Below are positions 1 to 7,151 of a stretch of 10,557 nt of DNA, piece after piece. This stretch comes from NIOZ-UU13 sp048635425 (GTDB lineage Bacteria > Planctomycetota > Phycisphaerae > Sedimentisphaerales > Anaerobacaceae), in the NCBI GenBank assembly GCA_048635425.1, contig JAIVYN010000133.1, positions 1-10,557 on the forward strand, read 5' to 3'. A program made the translations under genes and the position numbers. Under the pieces are notes generated by a model. It was not told where the DNA came from. It did not search any database and was given only the letters and a program-made list of their open reading frames with translations. The first letter of the stretch is position 1, and every line of letters begins with the position of its first letter.

Positions 1-258
1 GCAGTTCAGACACACACAGCTCTGGAGGTCAATGCAAATCCGTGGCGTCTGGATTTAAAGGATATTCATTGCAGGATGGCAATCGAGGCGGGAGTCAAGC
101 TGGTCATCGGAACCGATGCGCACAGTGTTGCCGGGCTCGGCTTGATGGGCTTTGGCGTGGCAACCGCTGCCCGAGGCTGGGCGACGAAGGACAATGTGCT
201 AAATACACTTTCGGCCGCTAAAATCAAAAGCTGGGCCGCCGCGAAAAGAAAAAGCTGA
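1..258 (+). CDS. polX: PolX-type DNA polymerase/3'-5' exonuclease, C-terminal PHP domain (5' truncated by window)
   Basis: The reading frame is open from the first base and stops at TGA 256-258, leaving 85 C-terminal residues. ALEVNANPWRLDL (residues 7-19 of the fragment), GTDAHS (37-42) and the AARGW motif (56-60) match the last part of the PHP phosphoesterase domain found at the C-terminus of bacterial family X DNA polymerases. In PHP domains the Glu of the LEVN motif and the Asp/His of TDAH lie in the metal-binding active site. Family members combine gap-filling polymerase activity with PHP-dependent 3'-5' exonuclease or AP-endonuclease activity in base excision repair. The polymerase domain lies outside the window, so a stand-alone PHP protein cannot be excluded, although the R-x-D-L and ARGW context favours PolX. 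A THEP1-like gene follows after 38 nt and may be cotranscribed. Confidence 0.85.
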   Translation, partial: AVQTHTALEVNANPWRLDLKDIHCRMAIEAGVKLVIGTDAHSVAGLGLMGFGVATAARGWATKDNVLNTLSAAKIKSWAAAKRKS

Positions 259-296
259 TAATTCCTGTTGTTAAGGATTGGCAGAAATATACAGCT

Positions 297-839
297 ATGT
301 CACTGAAATCCGCTAAGATTTTGTTAACAGGCCTGCCGGGCTGTGGCAAGACGACCGCCGTGATGAAGATTATAGATACTCTGGGTTGTGAAAAAGTTGC
401 GGGTTTTTATACGCAGGAGATTCGGCAAAATAATGTTCGCAAGGGCTTTTGCTGGAAGCGCCTCGATGGGGCCGAGGGGACACTTGCTCATATAAAAATC
501 AAAGGGCCTTGGAGAGTGGGCAAATATGGTGTTGATGTCGAAGGTTTCGAGAAATCTGTAGTTCCTGTTTTGGATATTGAACAAAATGATGCTGAATTAT
601 TTGTTATTGACGAGATTGGTAAGATGGAATGCTTCTCGGAAAAGTTTATCTCTGCGGTGCGGCGGCTGTTTGCATCTGAGAAGCCGGTATTGGCCACTGT
701 GGCAAAGAAAGGGGCCGGCCTTATTTCTGAAGTAAAAAATTATTCCAACACGACACTATTTAATCTAACCAGTGCCAGTCGTGAAAAAGCAGTAGCTGAA
801 ATTCTGCAAATCCTGTCATTTCTAAAAGGTACTTCGTGA
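297..839 (+). CDS. THEP1-family nucleoside-triphosphatase
   Basis: This 180-residue P-loop protein matches the THEP1 / NTPase_1 family (PF03266). Walker A is GLPGCGKT at residues 12-19. GFYTQEIRQNNVRKGF (36-51) is the family's conserved GFYTxEvR...GF segment, RVGKYGVDV lies at 73-81, and Walker B with the family signature is LFVIDEIGKMEC (101-112). The length is typical and no domain appears missing. Characterised THEP1 proteins hydrolyse ATP, GTP and other NTPs slowly in vitro. Their cellular role is unsettled. The protein should be cytosolic, with no signal peptide or membrane segment. It begins 38 nt after the PolX stop, so a shared transcript is plausible. The ribosome binding site before ATG 297 is weak (only GGCAG-like sequence), so translation may be coupled or low. 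The family call is secure; the biological role is not known. Confidence 0.88.
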   Translation: MSLKSAKILLTGLPGCGKTTAVMKIIDTLGCEKVAGFYTQEIRQNNVRKGFCWKRLDGAEGTLAHIKIKGPWRVGKYGVDVEGFEKSVVPVLDIEQNDAELFVIDEIGKMECFSEKFISAVRRLFASEKPVLATVAKKGAGLISEVKNYSNTTLFNLTSASREKAVAEILQILSFLKGTS

Positions 840-1156
840 TGAATTGTCAAGGTGCTGGCCAAAATCCTGTGGAGAGTAATTTCAACACAGTGCCGAGACC
901 GGGACATTGCCACAGAACCCTGAATTTGACAGCAAAGGTTTGAGAATGGAAATTGTTTGCCCTGTTAAGTAGCCCCTACAATTCTAATGTTCCGGTTTTA
1001 CAATATTCCGTAAAATCTGAACCGCTTTAAGGAAAAGACTTGATATATTGTATCGGAGAAGTTACAGTTTTGCGAAGTATTATTTCCGGCAAGGCAAGTA
1101 TGAGGCAGGGCAGCCGGCAGGTGGCAAACTGCGAAGCCGTTAATAGGAAAGAGTTA
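840..1156 (+). other. Intergenic region without a convincing gene
   Basis: No convincing gene is seen between the THEP1 stop and the first palindromic element. An ATG overlapping the THEP1 stop (ATGA at 838-841 region) opens a 34-codon frame to 943 that shows no recognisable motif. A short imperfect palindrome GGTTTTAC/GTAAAATC (994-1001 and 1010-1017, 8-nt loop) could be an operator or a weak hairpin. It is not followed by a T-tract, so it does not look like an intrinsic terminator. No promoter can be assigned with confidence. Confidence 0.4.
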
Positions 1157-1315
1157 TGCAAAATTGAGGTTAGGCATATGTTATTTAAGAAAATCATGTT
1201 TTCGATTTTCTTGAATAATCAACTAACTGTCTATTATACAACGACGTACTGTTTGGAAAGAAAAAATTAAAAGACAATTTTTTCTTTCCAAAGTATGCCT
1301 AACCTCGATTTTGCA
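1157..1315 (+). repeat. 159-bp palindromic (MITE-like) element, copy 1
   Basis: Terminal inverted repeats of 22 nt occupy 1157-1178 (TGCAAAAT, one variable base, then GAGGTTAGGCATA) and 1294-1315, matching 21 of 22 when one is reverse-complemented. Inside are two hairpins. Hairpin A pairs 1181-1195 with 1204-1218 (15 bp including one T-G pair, 8-nt loop). Hairpin B pairs 1252-1268 with 1276-1292 (17 bp, perfect, 7-nt loop). A 33-nt spacer (1219-1251) separates them. A second copy lies in opposite orientation at 7152-7311. No open reading frame or transposase is inside. No clear target-site duplication is visible. It could be a non-autonomous transposable element or a structured leader or regulatory repeat; the sequence alone does not decide. 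Confidence 0.85.
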
Positions 1316-1329
1316 GAAGTCATCTTAAC

Positions 1330-1343
1330 AGGAGCTAAAGGAG
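1330..1343 (+). promoter_or_regulatory. Ribosome binding region deciding the acyl-CoA synthetase start
   Basis: AGGAG (1330-1334) and AAAGGAG (1337-1343) lie just before ATG 1346. The first has an 11-nt spacer and the second only 2 nt. The upstream in-frame ATG at 1295 lies inside the terminal inverted repeat of the palindromic element and has no Shine-Dalgarno sequence, only the A/T-rich arm of hairpin B. The start at 1346 is therefore preferred, and the 17 codons before it are read as non-coding repeat sequence. Confidence 0.65.
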
Positions 1344-1345
1344 AA

Positions 1346-3067
1346 ATGCAAACCGAGCTTGAATATCGAACCTTAATCGACCTTTTTAATGGGTCCCTTA
1401 GTAAAATCAAACCTTTAGATAAAGAATGCCTGGAAATAATCAGGGCAGAACGCCAGGAAAGTCTCACCTTCGGACAATTGAAAACAAAAGCACAAGATTT
1501 TGCATTGTGGCTTATTCAAGATAGAGACATCCACGTAAAAGACAAAGTAGCAGTTTTAGGGAAGAACCGTTCGGATTGGGACGTGGCCCTTTGGGGGATT
1601 ATATTGGCCGGTGCTGTTCCGGTATTGATTGACCCGGAAAGACCGGTTGAAGGAGTACAAAATCATGTGCTTAATACCGATGCACGACTAATCGTTATGG
1701 CCGACGATTATCAGGATGCTGCTTCCCGGCAGGAGCTCAAAGAGTGGGCATCCGGTCAAGGCATAGGTCTAATCGAGATGACCGTCTTTGAAACAAACGG
1801 CGTTAGCGGTACTGAAAGGGCCGAATTATTTGAAAAAATTCGCGATGAGGTGCCGGCTGAGGACACGGCTGTGATTTTGTGCACATCGGGTACGACCGGC
1901 GACCCGCGGGAAGTTGAGTTGACGCATATCAATTTTATTGCAAATATTCAGGGTTCCGTGGAGAAGATAAAATTAACTCACGAGGATACGCTTGGGCATA
2001 TTCTGCCGCCACATCACTCTTTTGGTCTTACAGTCGGCAAACTGCTGCCATTCTATGTCGGTGCAAATAATGTTTACACCAACCAATACCGCCGAGTGTC
2101 CGAACTTATAAGGGACAAGGGTGTAACTATTTTCATCGCCGTGCCTGCTCTTTTTACGGTTCTGGCAAAGAATGTTGAGGAAAATCTTTCCAAACTGAAA
2201 CAAAAGAATCTACTTGTTAAACTGCTTGACCGCTGCCTGCCGAAGCTGGTGGGAAAAAGAATCATAAGAAAGCTGGGATGGGGCAAACTTCGATTTTTCT
2301 TATCAGGTTCAGCGCCAATGCCAAAGTGGGTATTAGATGTGTTCTGGCGAAGAGGCATATTGCTGTATGAAGGCTATGGCACTACGGAAAACTCGCCTGT
2401 TTACGGATTCAACGAAAGTCAGGGAACATTAGGCTCTGTTGGTAAACCCATTTCAACTATGCTTGTAAAAATTATCAACGAAGACGGGCAAAGTCTCCAG
2501 GCCGGTGAAAAGGGTGAGATTGCCCTCGGCGGGCCGTGTATTATGAAGGGATACTATAAAAATCCCAAAGCCACCCAGGCTGTTGTTAAGACAGACGAGA
2601 ACGGCATCCGCTGGCTGCTTACCGGCGATTTGGGCTACTTAGATGAGGATGGAAATCTTTCCATTACCGGTAGAAAAAAATACCTTATTGTGCTGCCCGG
2701 CGGCAAAAATGTTAACCCTGAATTAGTTGAATCAGCACTTTCGCAAGCCCATTATGTAAGAGAGGTAATAGTGGTTCCGGATTTGCGAAAAGACTCGGTT
2801 GGAATAGAACAGGAGACTGTCAGGGCAATCGTCCGGCCGGACTGGGACATGATAGAGACCAATACCAGTTTTTTATACTCTGATTTGGTACAGCAGCCTA
2901 AAGTCCTCAAGACCCTCGTTTGGCAAAGCGTTAATGAATGTCAGAAAAAAAGCAGGCGGTTGTCCTCTTATGAAAAGGTATCGTCTAATCATCTTGAAAT
3001 AAGAATAGACGAATTTCAGAAAACATCTACCGGAAAGATTAAACGAGAAGTTTATATGAAGGTATGA
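1346..3067 (+). CDS. AMP-forming acyl-CoA synthetase (long-chain fatty acid-CoA ligase-like)
   Basis: This full-length ANL-superfamily adenylating enzyme (PF00501 with C-terminal lid) has 573 residues from ATG 1346. In that numbering the phosphate-binding motif TSGTTGDPRE is at 180-189, the A5 motif YEGYGTTENSP at 341-351, TGDLGYLD at 426-433, the hinge region GRKKYLIVLPGGKNVNPE at 442-459, and the C-terminal STGKIKREV at 561-569 with the adenylation lysine at K564. Such enzymes activate a carboxylate with ATP and pass the acyl group to CoA. The HHSFGL and PALFTVL segments resemble long-chain acyl-CoA synthetases, but the substrate is inferred only. The P-loop reads PREVELTH where PKGV-type is usual. 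No membrane segment or signal peptide is seen. A longer reading from ATG 1295 would begin inside a repeat and is disfavoured. The next gene starts 52 nt after the stop. The DNA looks more A/T-rich than the oxidoreductase genes downstream. Confidence 0.88.
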   Translation: MQTELEYRTLIDLFNGSLSKIKPLDKECLEIIRAERQESLTFGQLKTKAQDFALWLIQDRDIHVKDKVAVLGKNRSDWDVALWGIILAGAVPVLIDPERPVEGVQNHVLNTDARLIVMADDYQDAASRQELKEWASGQGIGLIEMTVFETNGVSGTERAELFEKIRDEVPAEDTAVILCTSGTTGDPREVELTHINFIANIQGSVEKIKLTHEDTLGHILPPHHSFGLTVGKLLPFYVGANNVYTNQYRRVSELIRDKGVTIFIAVPALFTVLAKNVEENLSKLKQKNLLVKLLDRCLPKLVGKRIIRKLGWGKLRFFLSGSAPMPKWVLDVFWRRGILLYEGYGTTENSPVYGFNESQGTLGSVGKPISTMLVKIINEDGQSLQAGEKGEIALGGPCIMKGYYKNPKATQAVVKTDENGIRWLLTGDLGYLDEDGNLSITGRKKYLIVLPGGKNVNPELVESALSQAHYVREVIVVPDLRKDSVGIEQETVRAIVRPDWDMIETNTSFLYSDLVQQPKVLKTLVWQSVNECQKKSRRLSSYEKVSSNHLEIRIDEFQKTSTGKIKREVYMKV

Positions 3068-3119
3068 TATTAATGTCCCATTCAGTAGTTAACTTTGTCC
3101 CTTTTTAGGAGGTTTTGCG

Positions 3120-4370
3120 ATGCAAGGTTATTTCTCCCGTCGAAAGTTTCTAAAGACCGCTGCGGCCGGCAGCGCCGCCCTGGCAATGTCCGCCAGAAGT
3201 TACTCCCGCGTCATCGGTGCCAACGATAGAATCTCAATCGGCATCTTGGGTTGTGGCGGCCGGGGTCTTGGCGCTCATATGCCCGGCGTGCACAAACACG
3301 TTGAGAGCGAGAATTTTGAGATCACCGCCGTGAGCGACCCCTGGCGGCTTCGCCGTGAGGCTGCCGCGGCCCAGGCCAAAGAATGGTACGGACGCGAGGC
3401 GCGAAAGTTCTCGTCTTATCGCGACCTTGTGGCCCTGAAGGATGTGGACGCTATTATGATTGCCTCGTGCGACCATCAGCACACCACACATCTTAAAGCC
3501 GTTGCAGAAGCAGGTAAGGATGCTTACTGCGAAAAGCCGCTGGCGAGGAGGCTTGACAGACTCCGGGATGCCTGCGATGCAGTCAAGAAGGCGAAAATCG
3601 TTGTTCAGATTGGAACGCAGTTACGGAGCTATCCCACTTTTACCGGATGCCGGGAGCTTTACAAGACGGGCATCCTCGGCACGGTAGGGCGCATCGAGCA
3701 GTGCCGCAATAATGAGCGGCCTTACTGGTACGGGTATGTCAAGGACGTCAAGGCCGAGGACGTGGACTGGAACGAATTTTTGTTGGATACTCCTTTCCAG
3801 AAGTTTGATCCGGTATTGTATTCGGGCTGGTATGGTTACAGGCTGTTTTCCGACGGGCCGGTTCCGGGGTACGCCAGCCACTTCATCGACCTTGTGCACT
3901 ATATTACCGGTGCGAAGTTCCCCAAAAGCTGTGTCTGCCTGGGCGGCACTTTTACCTGGAAGGACGAGCACAACTTTACCTGCCCCGACCATGTTCAGGC
4001 CTTGTGGATTTATCCGGAAGGATTTATGGTCAGCTACTCGACGAACTGCGGTAACGGCAGCGGCAACAGCTTCAAAATCTTCGGCGACCAGGGCGTAATG
4101 GATATGGTCAATTGGAATGCACCTTTTATAACCGCCGAAGGTGGAGGTAAAAGGATGGGGCAGATACGCGGAAAGAATCCTGTCAAGGAGGTGCCGCGGC
4201 CCGACCACTTCCTCGATTGGCTTCAGTGTCTGCGGACCCGCAAGACACCCAATGCCTCCATCGACGCCGGTTATCAACATGCAGTGGCCTGTATAATGGC
4301 GATGCAGTCGTATGATACCGGACGCCGAACGATATACGACCAAGAGAGACGTGAAATTCGTGAAGGGTAG
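3120..4370 (+). CDS. Tat-exported Gfo/Idh/MocA-family oxidoreductase (first copy)
   Basis: This is a 416-residue NAD(P)-dependent oxidoreductase-like protein. The start is well supported by AGGAGG at 3107-3112, 7 nt before ATG. The N-terminus carries a twin-arginine signal, SRRKFLK (6-12), followed by an Ala-rich hydrophobic stretch, so export with bound cofactor is expected. The Rossmann nucleotide motif is GILGCGGRG (41-49), and the family's catalytic-lysine motif is intact as CEKPLA (137-142). VDWNEFLLD (215-223), YSGWYGYRLFSDGP (234-247) and SHFIDLVHYITGA (253-265) match a subgroup common in planctomycete genomes; the H/D/H residues of the last motif probably lie at the substrate site. 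The family oxidises or epimerises sugars and cyclitols. Some Tat-borne members are glycosidases (GH109), but I do not see a clear GH109 signature. It is followed by a foldback element and then the TIM-barrel fusion. Confidence 0.9.
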   Translation: MQGYFSRRKFLKTAAAGSAALAMSARSYSRVIGANDRISIGILGCGGRGLGAHMPGVHKHVESENFEITAVSDPWRLRREAAAAQAKEWYGREARKFSSYRDLVALKDVDAIMIASCDHQHTTHLKAVAEAGKDAYCEKPLARRLDRLRDACDAVKKAKIVVQIGTQLRSYPTFTGCRELYKTGILGTVGRIEQCRNNERPYWYGYVKDVKAEDVDWNEFLLDTPFQKFDPVLYSGWYGYRLFSDGPVPGYASHFIDLVHYITGAKFPKSCVCLGGTFTWKDEHNFTCPDHVQALWIYPEGFMVSYSTNCGNGSGNSFKIFGDQGVMDMVNWNAPFITAEGGGKRMGQIRGKNPVKEVPRPDHFLDWLQCLRTRKTPNASIDAGYQHAVACIMAMQSYDTGRRTIYDQERREIREG

Positions 4371-4410
4371 GGCGCACGAGGCGCTGTCATTTACATCGAT
4401 GTTATTAAAT

Positions 4411-4658
4411 AAGGAACAACTGCAAAAAAGTTGGTGAATATTAAGGGTCATTTTGATGTAAGCCACATAGATTTAACGCTTTAAGGCAACAGCATGTATA
4501 GGTATAATGTCATTGCTATCGGGGAGGATAGGGCAACGCGCCGAAGCGACCTTATAACACATATATGCTGTTGCCCACAATGCGATAAATCCGTCTTATT
4601 CATGGTCTTAGCCGGTAAACTCACCTTAAAGTAACCAACTTTTTTGCAGTTGAACCTT
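4411..4658 (+). repeat. 248-bp foldback element with nested inverted repeats
   Basis: The outer arms are 4411-4435 and 4634-4658. Each contains the perfectly inverted 19-nt core CAACTGCAAAAAAGTTGGT (4417-4435 against 4634-4652), extended outward by AAGG plus two unpaired bases. Each core can also fold on itself (CAACT/AGTTG). An inner pair, GGCAACAGCAT (4485-4495) with ATGCTGTTGCC (4565-4575), is perfect over 11 bp and has weaker similarity further inward. A small CTATC/GATAG hairpin (4516-4520 and 4527-4531) lies at the centre. No reading frame is evident. It ends 19 nt before ATG 4678, with the ribosome binding site just outside. Only one copy is in the window. It could be a MITE, a long structured leader or a non-coding RNA; I do not recognise a known riboswitch. 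Confidence 0.7.
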
Positions 4659-4677
4659 AAATAAGGAGAAAATACGG

Positions 4678-6966
4678 ATGAACTCTTTTGAAGAACTGTC
4701 CCGGCGGCGTTTTCTGGGCCGAACTCTCAAGCTTGGTGCTGCAGGCTTCGCGGCTTCCTGTGCCGCAACATCATGCGCATCAACTATGACGGGCCCTTCG
4801 ACCGAGAGCCCATGGCAAATCGGCTGCTATACTCGTCCATGGGCCGATTACGATTACCGTGTGGCGCTCGATGCCATCGCCGAGGCGGGTTTCAAGTATG
4901 CCGGCCTGATGACAACCAAGTCCAAGACCCGGCTGGTAATTTCGGTCTCTACCACGCTTGAAGAGGCGGAGCAGGTCGGACGGGAAGTTAAGAATCGCGG
5001 TCTGGGGATACTGTCAGTATATGGCGGTGGAATCCCGGTGGCAAAGTCACTTGAGGCGGGCATCGAGGGTCTGAAGAAACTCATCGACAACTGCGCCGCC
5101 TGTGATGCCAAAAACCTGCTAATGGGCGGTACAGGTAATGAGAAGCTCTACGAGGTATATTACAAGGCCATTTCCGAATGCTGCGATTATGCGGAAGAGA
5201 AAGGCGTCGGCATCAGCATCAAGCCGCACGGCGGTCTCAATGCCACCGGGCCGCAGTGCCGCAAGACCATCGAAATGGTCGGCCACAAGAATTTCCGCAT
5301 CTGGTATGACCCGGGCAATATCTTTTTCTACTCGGACGGAAAACTCGACCCTGTTGATGATGCGGCTACTGTTGATGGGCTTGTGACTGGTATGTGCGTT
5401 AAGGATTACAAGCATCCGAAGAATGTCTCAGTAACGCCGGGGACGGGGCAAGTGGATTTTCCTGCGGTCCTTGCCCGCCTTAAGAAGGGCGGCTTTACAC
5501 ATGGCCCGCTGGTCATAGAATGCCTTGACCGAGGAGACGCCGAGCAAACTTTAGCCCAGGCCCGAAAGACCCGATTGTTTTTAGAAGAACTGACCGGTCA
5601 GAAAACATCGTCTTCACGTAAGAGGTTTGTTGACGTTCCTGAACTGACCGCGGGTCTGGCAGTTATTGATATCACCCCACCGATTCCTTATCGCATGAGT
5701 GGATATTTTCGCGAACGGCTGAGCACCGGGACCTCAAATCCTCTTCACGCCAAGGCCATCGTTCTTCGTCAGGGTAAGGAACGCGCAGCGTTAGTCTTTT
5801 GTGACATCATCGGTCTGTCGCTTGATGTTTCTTCGCGTGTTCGTCGGCAGGTCGCCAAACAGTCTGGCATACCGGCCGCGAATATTCTCATTGCCGCCAC
5901 TCACAGCCACACTGGACCGCTCTACTTTGGTGCTCTGAGGAAACACTTACATAACATGGCAGTGGCTAAGCTCGGCAGCGACCCATATGAGAAGGTAGAT
6001 TACTCGTCTGAGCTGGCTGCGAAAGTCGTCAAGGTCATAACGCAAGCTAACGAAGCAGCGAAGCCCATCCGGCTCAAAGCCGGAGTAGCCGAGCAGAAGG
6101 GCCTCTCGTTCAATCGGCGGTTCCACATGAAAAACGGAACCGTCCGGTTTAATCCCGGCATTCTGAACCCTGATATCGTCCGTGTCGCAGGCCCAATCGA
6201 CCCAGAGGTCGGGATTGTGTTTTTCAGCGAGGCCGGCAACGATAGCGCTGCCGCAGCGCTTGTAAACTTCACCCTTCACCTCGACACTGTCGGCGGAACC
6301 GAATATGCAGCCGACTATCCTTTTTACGTGGAACAGTCACTCCGCGAGATATATGGCGACAAATTTGTCCTGCTGTTCGGCACAGGTACTTGCGGTGACA
6401 TCAACCACATCGATGTTACGAAAAAGGAGCGATTGAAGACTGGCTTCATCGGGAAAACGTTAGCTGAAACAGTGAAAGCCAAATCAGATTCTCTGGAGAC
6501 TATAGCCGAGCCGGCCCTTGCAGTGCGAAGCGAAGTTGTCGAGGTGCCGCTTCAACAATATGGGCCCCAGAAGGTTGCCTGGGCCCATGAGAGCATTAAG
6601 AAAGTCGGTACGAGGGAATTGTCGTTCCTCGAACAGGTCGAGGCTTATAAGATATTAGCGCTCGAGATGCGCCCCGGCCGGACGATTGGGCTTGAGGTCC
6701 AGGTCTTTCGGCTGAGCCATGATGTGGCCGTGGTCGGGCTGCCGGGCGAGGTATTTGTTGATTTAGGTCTTGCTATAAAACGCGCCAGTCCATTTGCGAC
6801 CACGCTGGTAATCGAATTGTGCCAGGATGCTCCCGGTTATATCCCCACGAAGAAGGCATTCGCCGAAGGCAGTTACGAGACGGTTAACTCACGGATTGCC
6901 CCCGGAGGCGGTGAAATGATGGTGGATGCGGCGGTGCGACTCCTGAAGGAACTTGAAACAATATAA
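4678..6966 (+). CDS. Tat-exported fusion: xylose-isomerase-like TIM barrel plus neutral-ceramidase-like domain
   Basis: This single 762-residue frame has AAGGAG (4663-4668) 9 nt before ATG. A twin-arginine signal SRRRFLG (8-14) is followed by cysteines (C28, C33) that could serve as a lipoprotein site, though the lipobox is imperfect. Residues about 46-305 form an AP-endonuclease-2/xylose-isomerase-like barrel (PF01261), with SIKPHGG (180-186), WYDPGN (209-214), CVKDYK (240-245) and VIECL (279-283). The usual strand-5 Glu appears as Lys182. After a short linker (about 306-322), residues 323-760 match the neutral/alkaline ceramidase family (PF04734): LAVIDITPP (327-335), the His-rich ATHSHTGP (407-414), HLD (534-536), GTCGDINHID (570-579), GLPGE (687-691) and GYIPTKKAF (720-728). 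The GDINH stretch lacks the serine expected from the ceramidase GDVSPN-type nucleophile motif, so ceramide hydrolysis is doubtful. The two domains may act on one extracytoplasmic carbohydrate or glycolipid-like substrate; that is inference. Confidence 0.85.
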   Translation: MNSFEELSRRRFLGRTLKLGAAGFAASCAATSCASTMTGPSTESPWQIGCYTRPWADYDYRVALDAIAEAGFKYAGLMTTKSKTRLVISVSTTLEEAEQVGREVKNRGLGILSVYGGGIPVAKSLEAGIEGLKKLIDNCAACDAKNLLMGGTGNEKLYEVYYKAISECCDYAEEKGVGISIKPHGGLNATGPQCRKTIEMVGHKNFRIWYDPGNIFFYSDGKLDPVDDAATVDGLVTGMCVKDYKHPKNVSVTPGTGQVDFPAVLARLKKGGFTHGPLVIECLDRGDAEQTLAQARKTRLFLEELTGQKTSSSRKRFVDVPELTAGLAVIDITPPIPYRMSGYFRERLSTGTSNPLHAKAIVLRQGKERAALVFCDIIGLSLDVSSRVRRQVAKQSGIPAANILIAATHSHTGPLYFGALRKHLHNMAVAKLGSDPYEKVDYSSELAAKVVKVITQANEAAKPIRLKAGVAEQKGLSFNRRFHMKNGTVRFNPGILNPDIVRVAGPIDPEVGIVFFSEAGNDSAAAALVNFTLHLDTVGGTEYAADYPFYVEQSLREIYGDKFVLLFGTGTCGDINHIDVTKKERLKTGFIGKTLAETVKAKSDSLETIAEPALAVRSEVVEVPLQQYGPQKVAWAHESIKKVGTRELSFLEQVEAYKILALEMRPGRTIGLEVQVFRLSHDVAVVGLPGEVFVDLGLAIKRASPFATTLVIELCQDAPGYIPTKKAFAEGSYETVNSRIAPGGGEMMVDAAVRLLKELETI

Positions 6967-7151
6967 GCATATAGTACTAATGCATAATAGTAATACTTTA
7001 TTCCCGGCACATCGGAATTAGAATTGCATATCTATACATTGAAGTTACAATGGGGCAGAGGTGTCTCGGTGTATTGGGATTGAGACTCGAAAGATAATCA
7101 AAAAAACGCATAAGAGCAGAAGCTGTTTATGACTTATATACTTATGAGTTA
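6967..7151 (+). other. Intergenic A/T-rich stretch before element copy 2
   Basis: No gene, terminator or recognisable promoter is seen in these 185 bases between the fusion gene and the second palindromic element. The whole gene-free interval runs to 7349. The six bases just before the element (GAGTTA) also precede copy 1, so the repeated unit may extend slightly beyond its inverted repeats on this side. Confidence 0.4.

Noticed and set aside
839..943. 34-codon frame overlapping the THEP1 stop as ATGA
   Set aside because: The overlap is suggestive of coupling, but the peptide has no recognisable motif and ends in a gene-free region.
994..1017. GGTTTTAC/GTAAAATC palindrome as an operator
   Set aside because: It is a single short imperfect palindrome with no recognised regulator or assignable promoter, so chance cannot be excluded.
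1040..1270. 76-codon + frame starting at a TTG
   Set aside because: About half of it runs through the palindromic element (terminal repeat, hairpin A, spacer and the start of hairpin B), and it has no recognisable motif.
1252..1292. Hairpin B as an intrinsic terminator
   Set aside because: The stem is almost all A/T, has no GC-rich base or following T-run, and its architecture is explained by the repeated element.
4372..4395. GCGC/GCGC hairpin after the first oxidoreductase as a terminator
   Set aside because: The stem is only about 4 bp and is followed by just three T's, which is too weak to call.
3621..4466. 281-codon minus-strand frame opposite the first oxidoreductase
   Set aside because: It is the antisense shadow of a well-supported, motif-complete gene and shows no family signature.
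4411..4658. Known riboswitch or group II-like RNA
   Set aside because: I compared by memory with SAM, TPP, glycine, cyclic-di-GMP and cobalamin consensus pieces and saw no convincing core. It is left as an unassigned foldback element.
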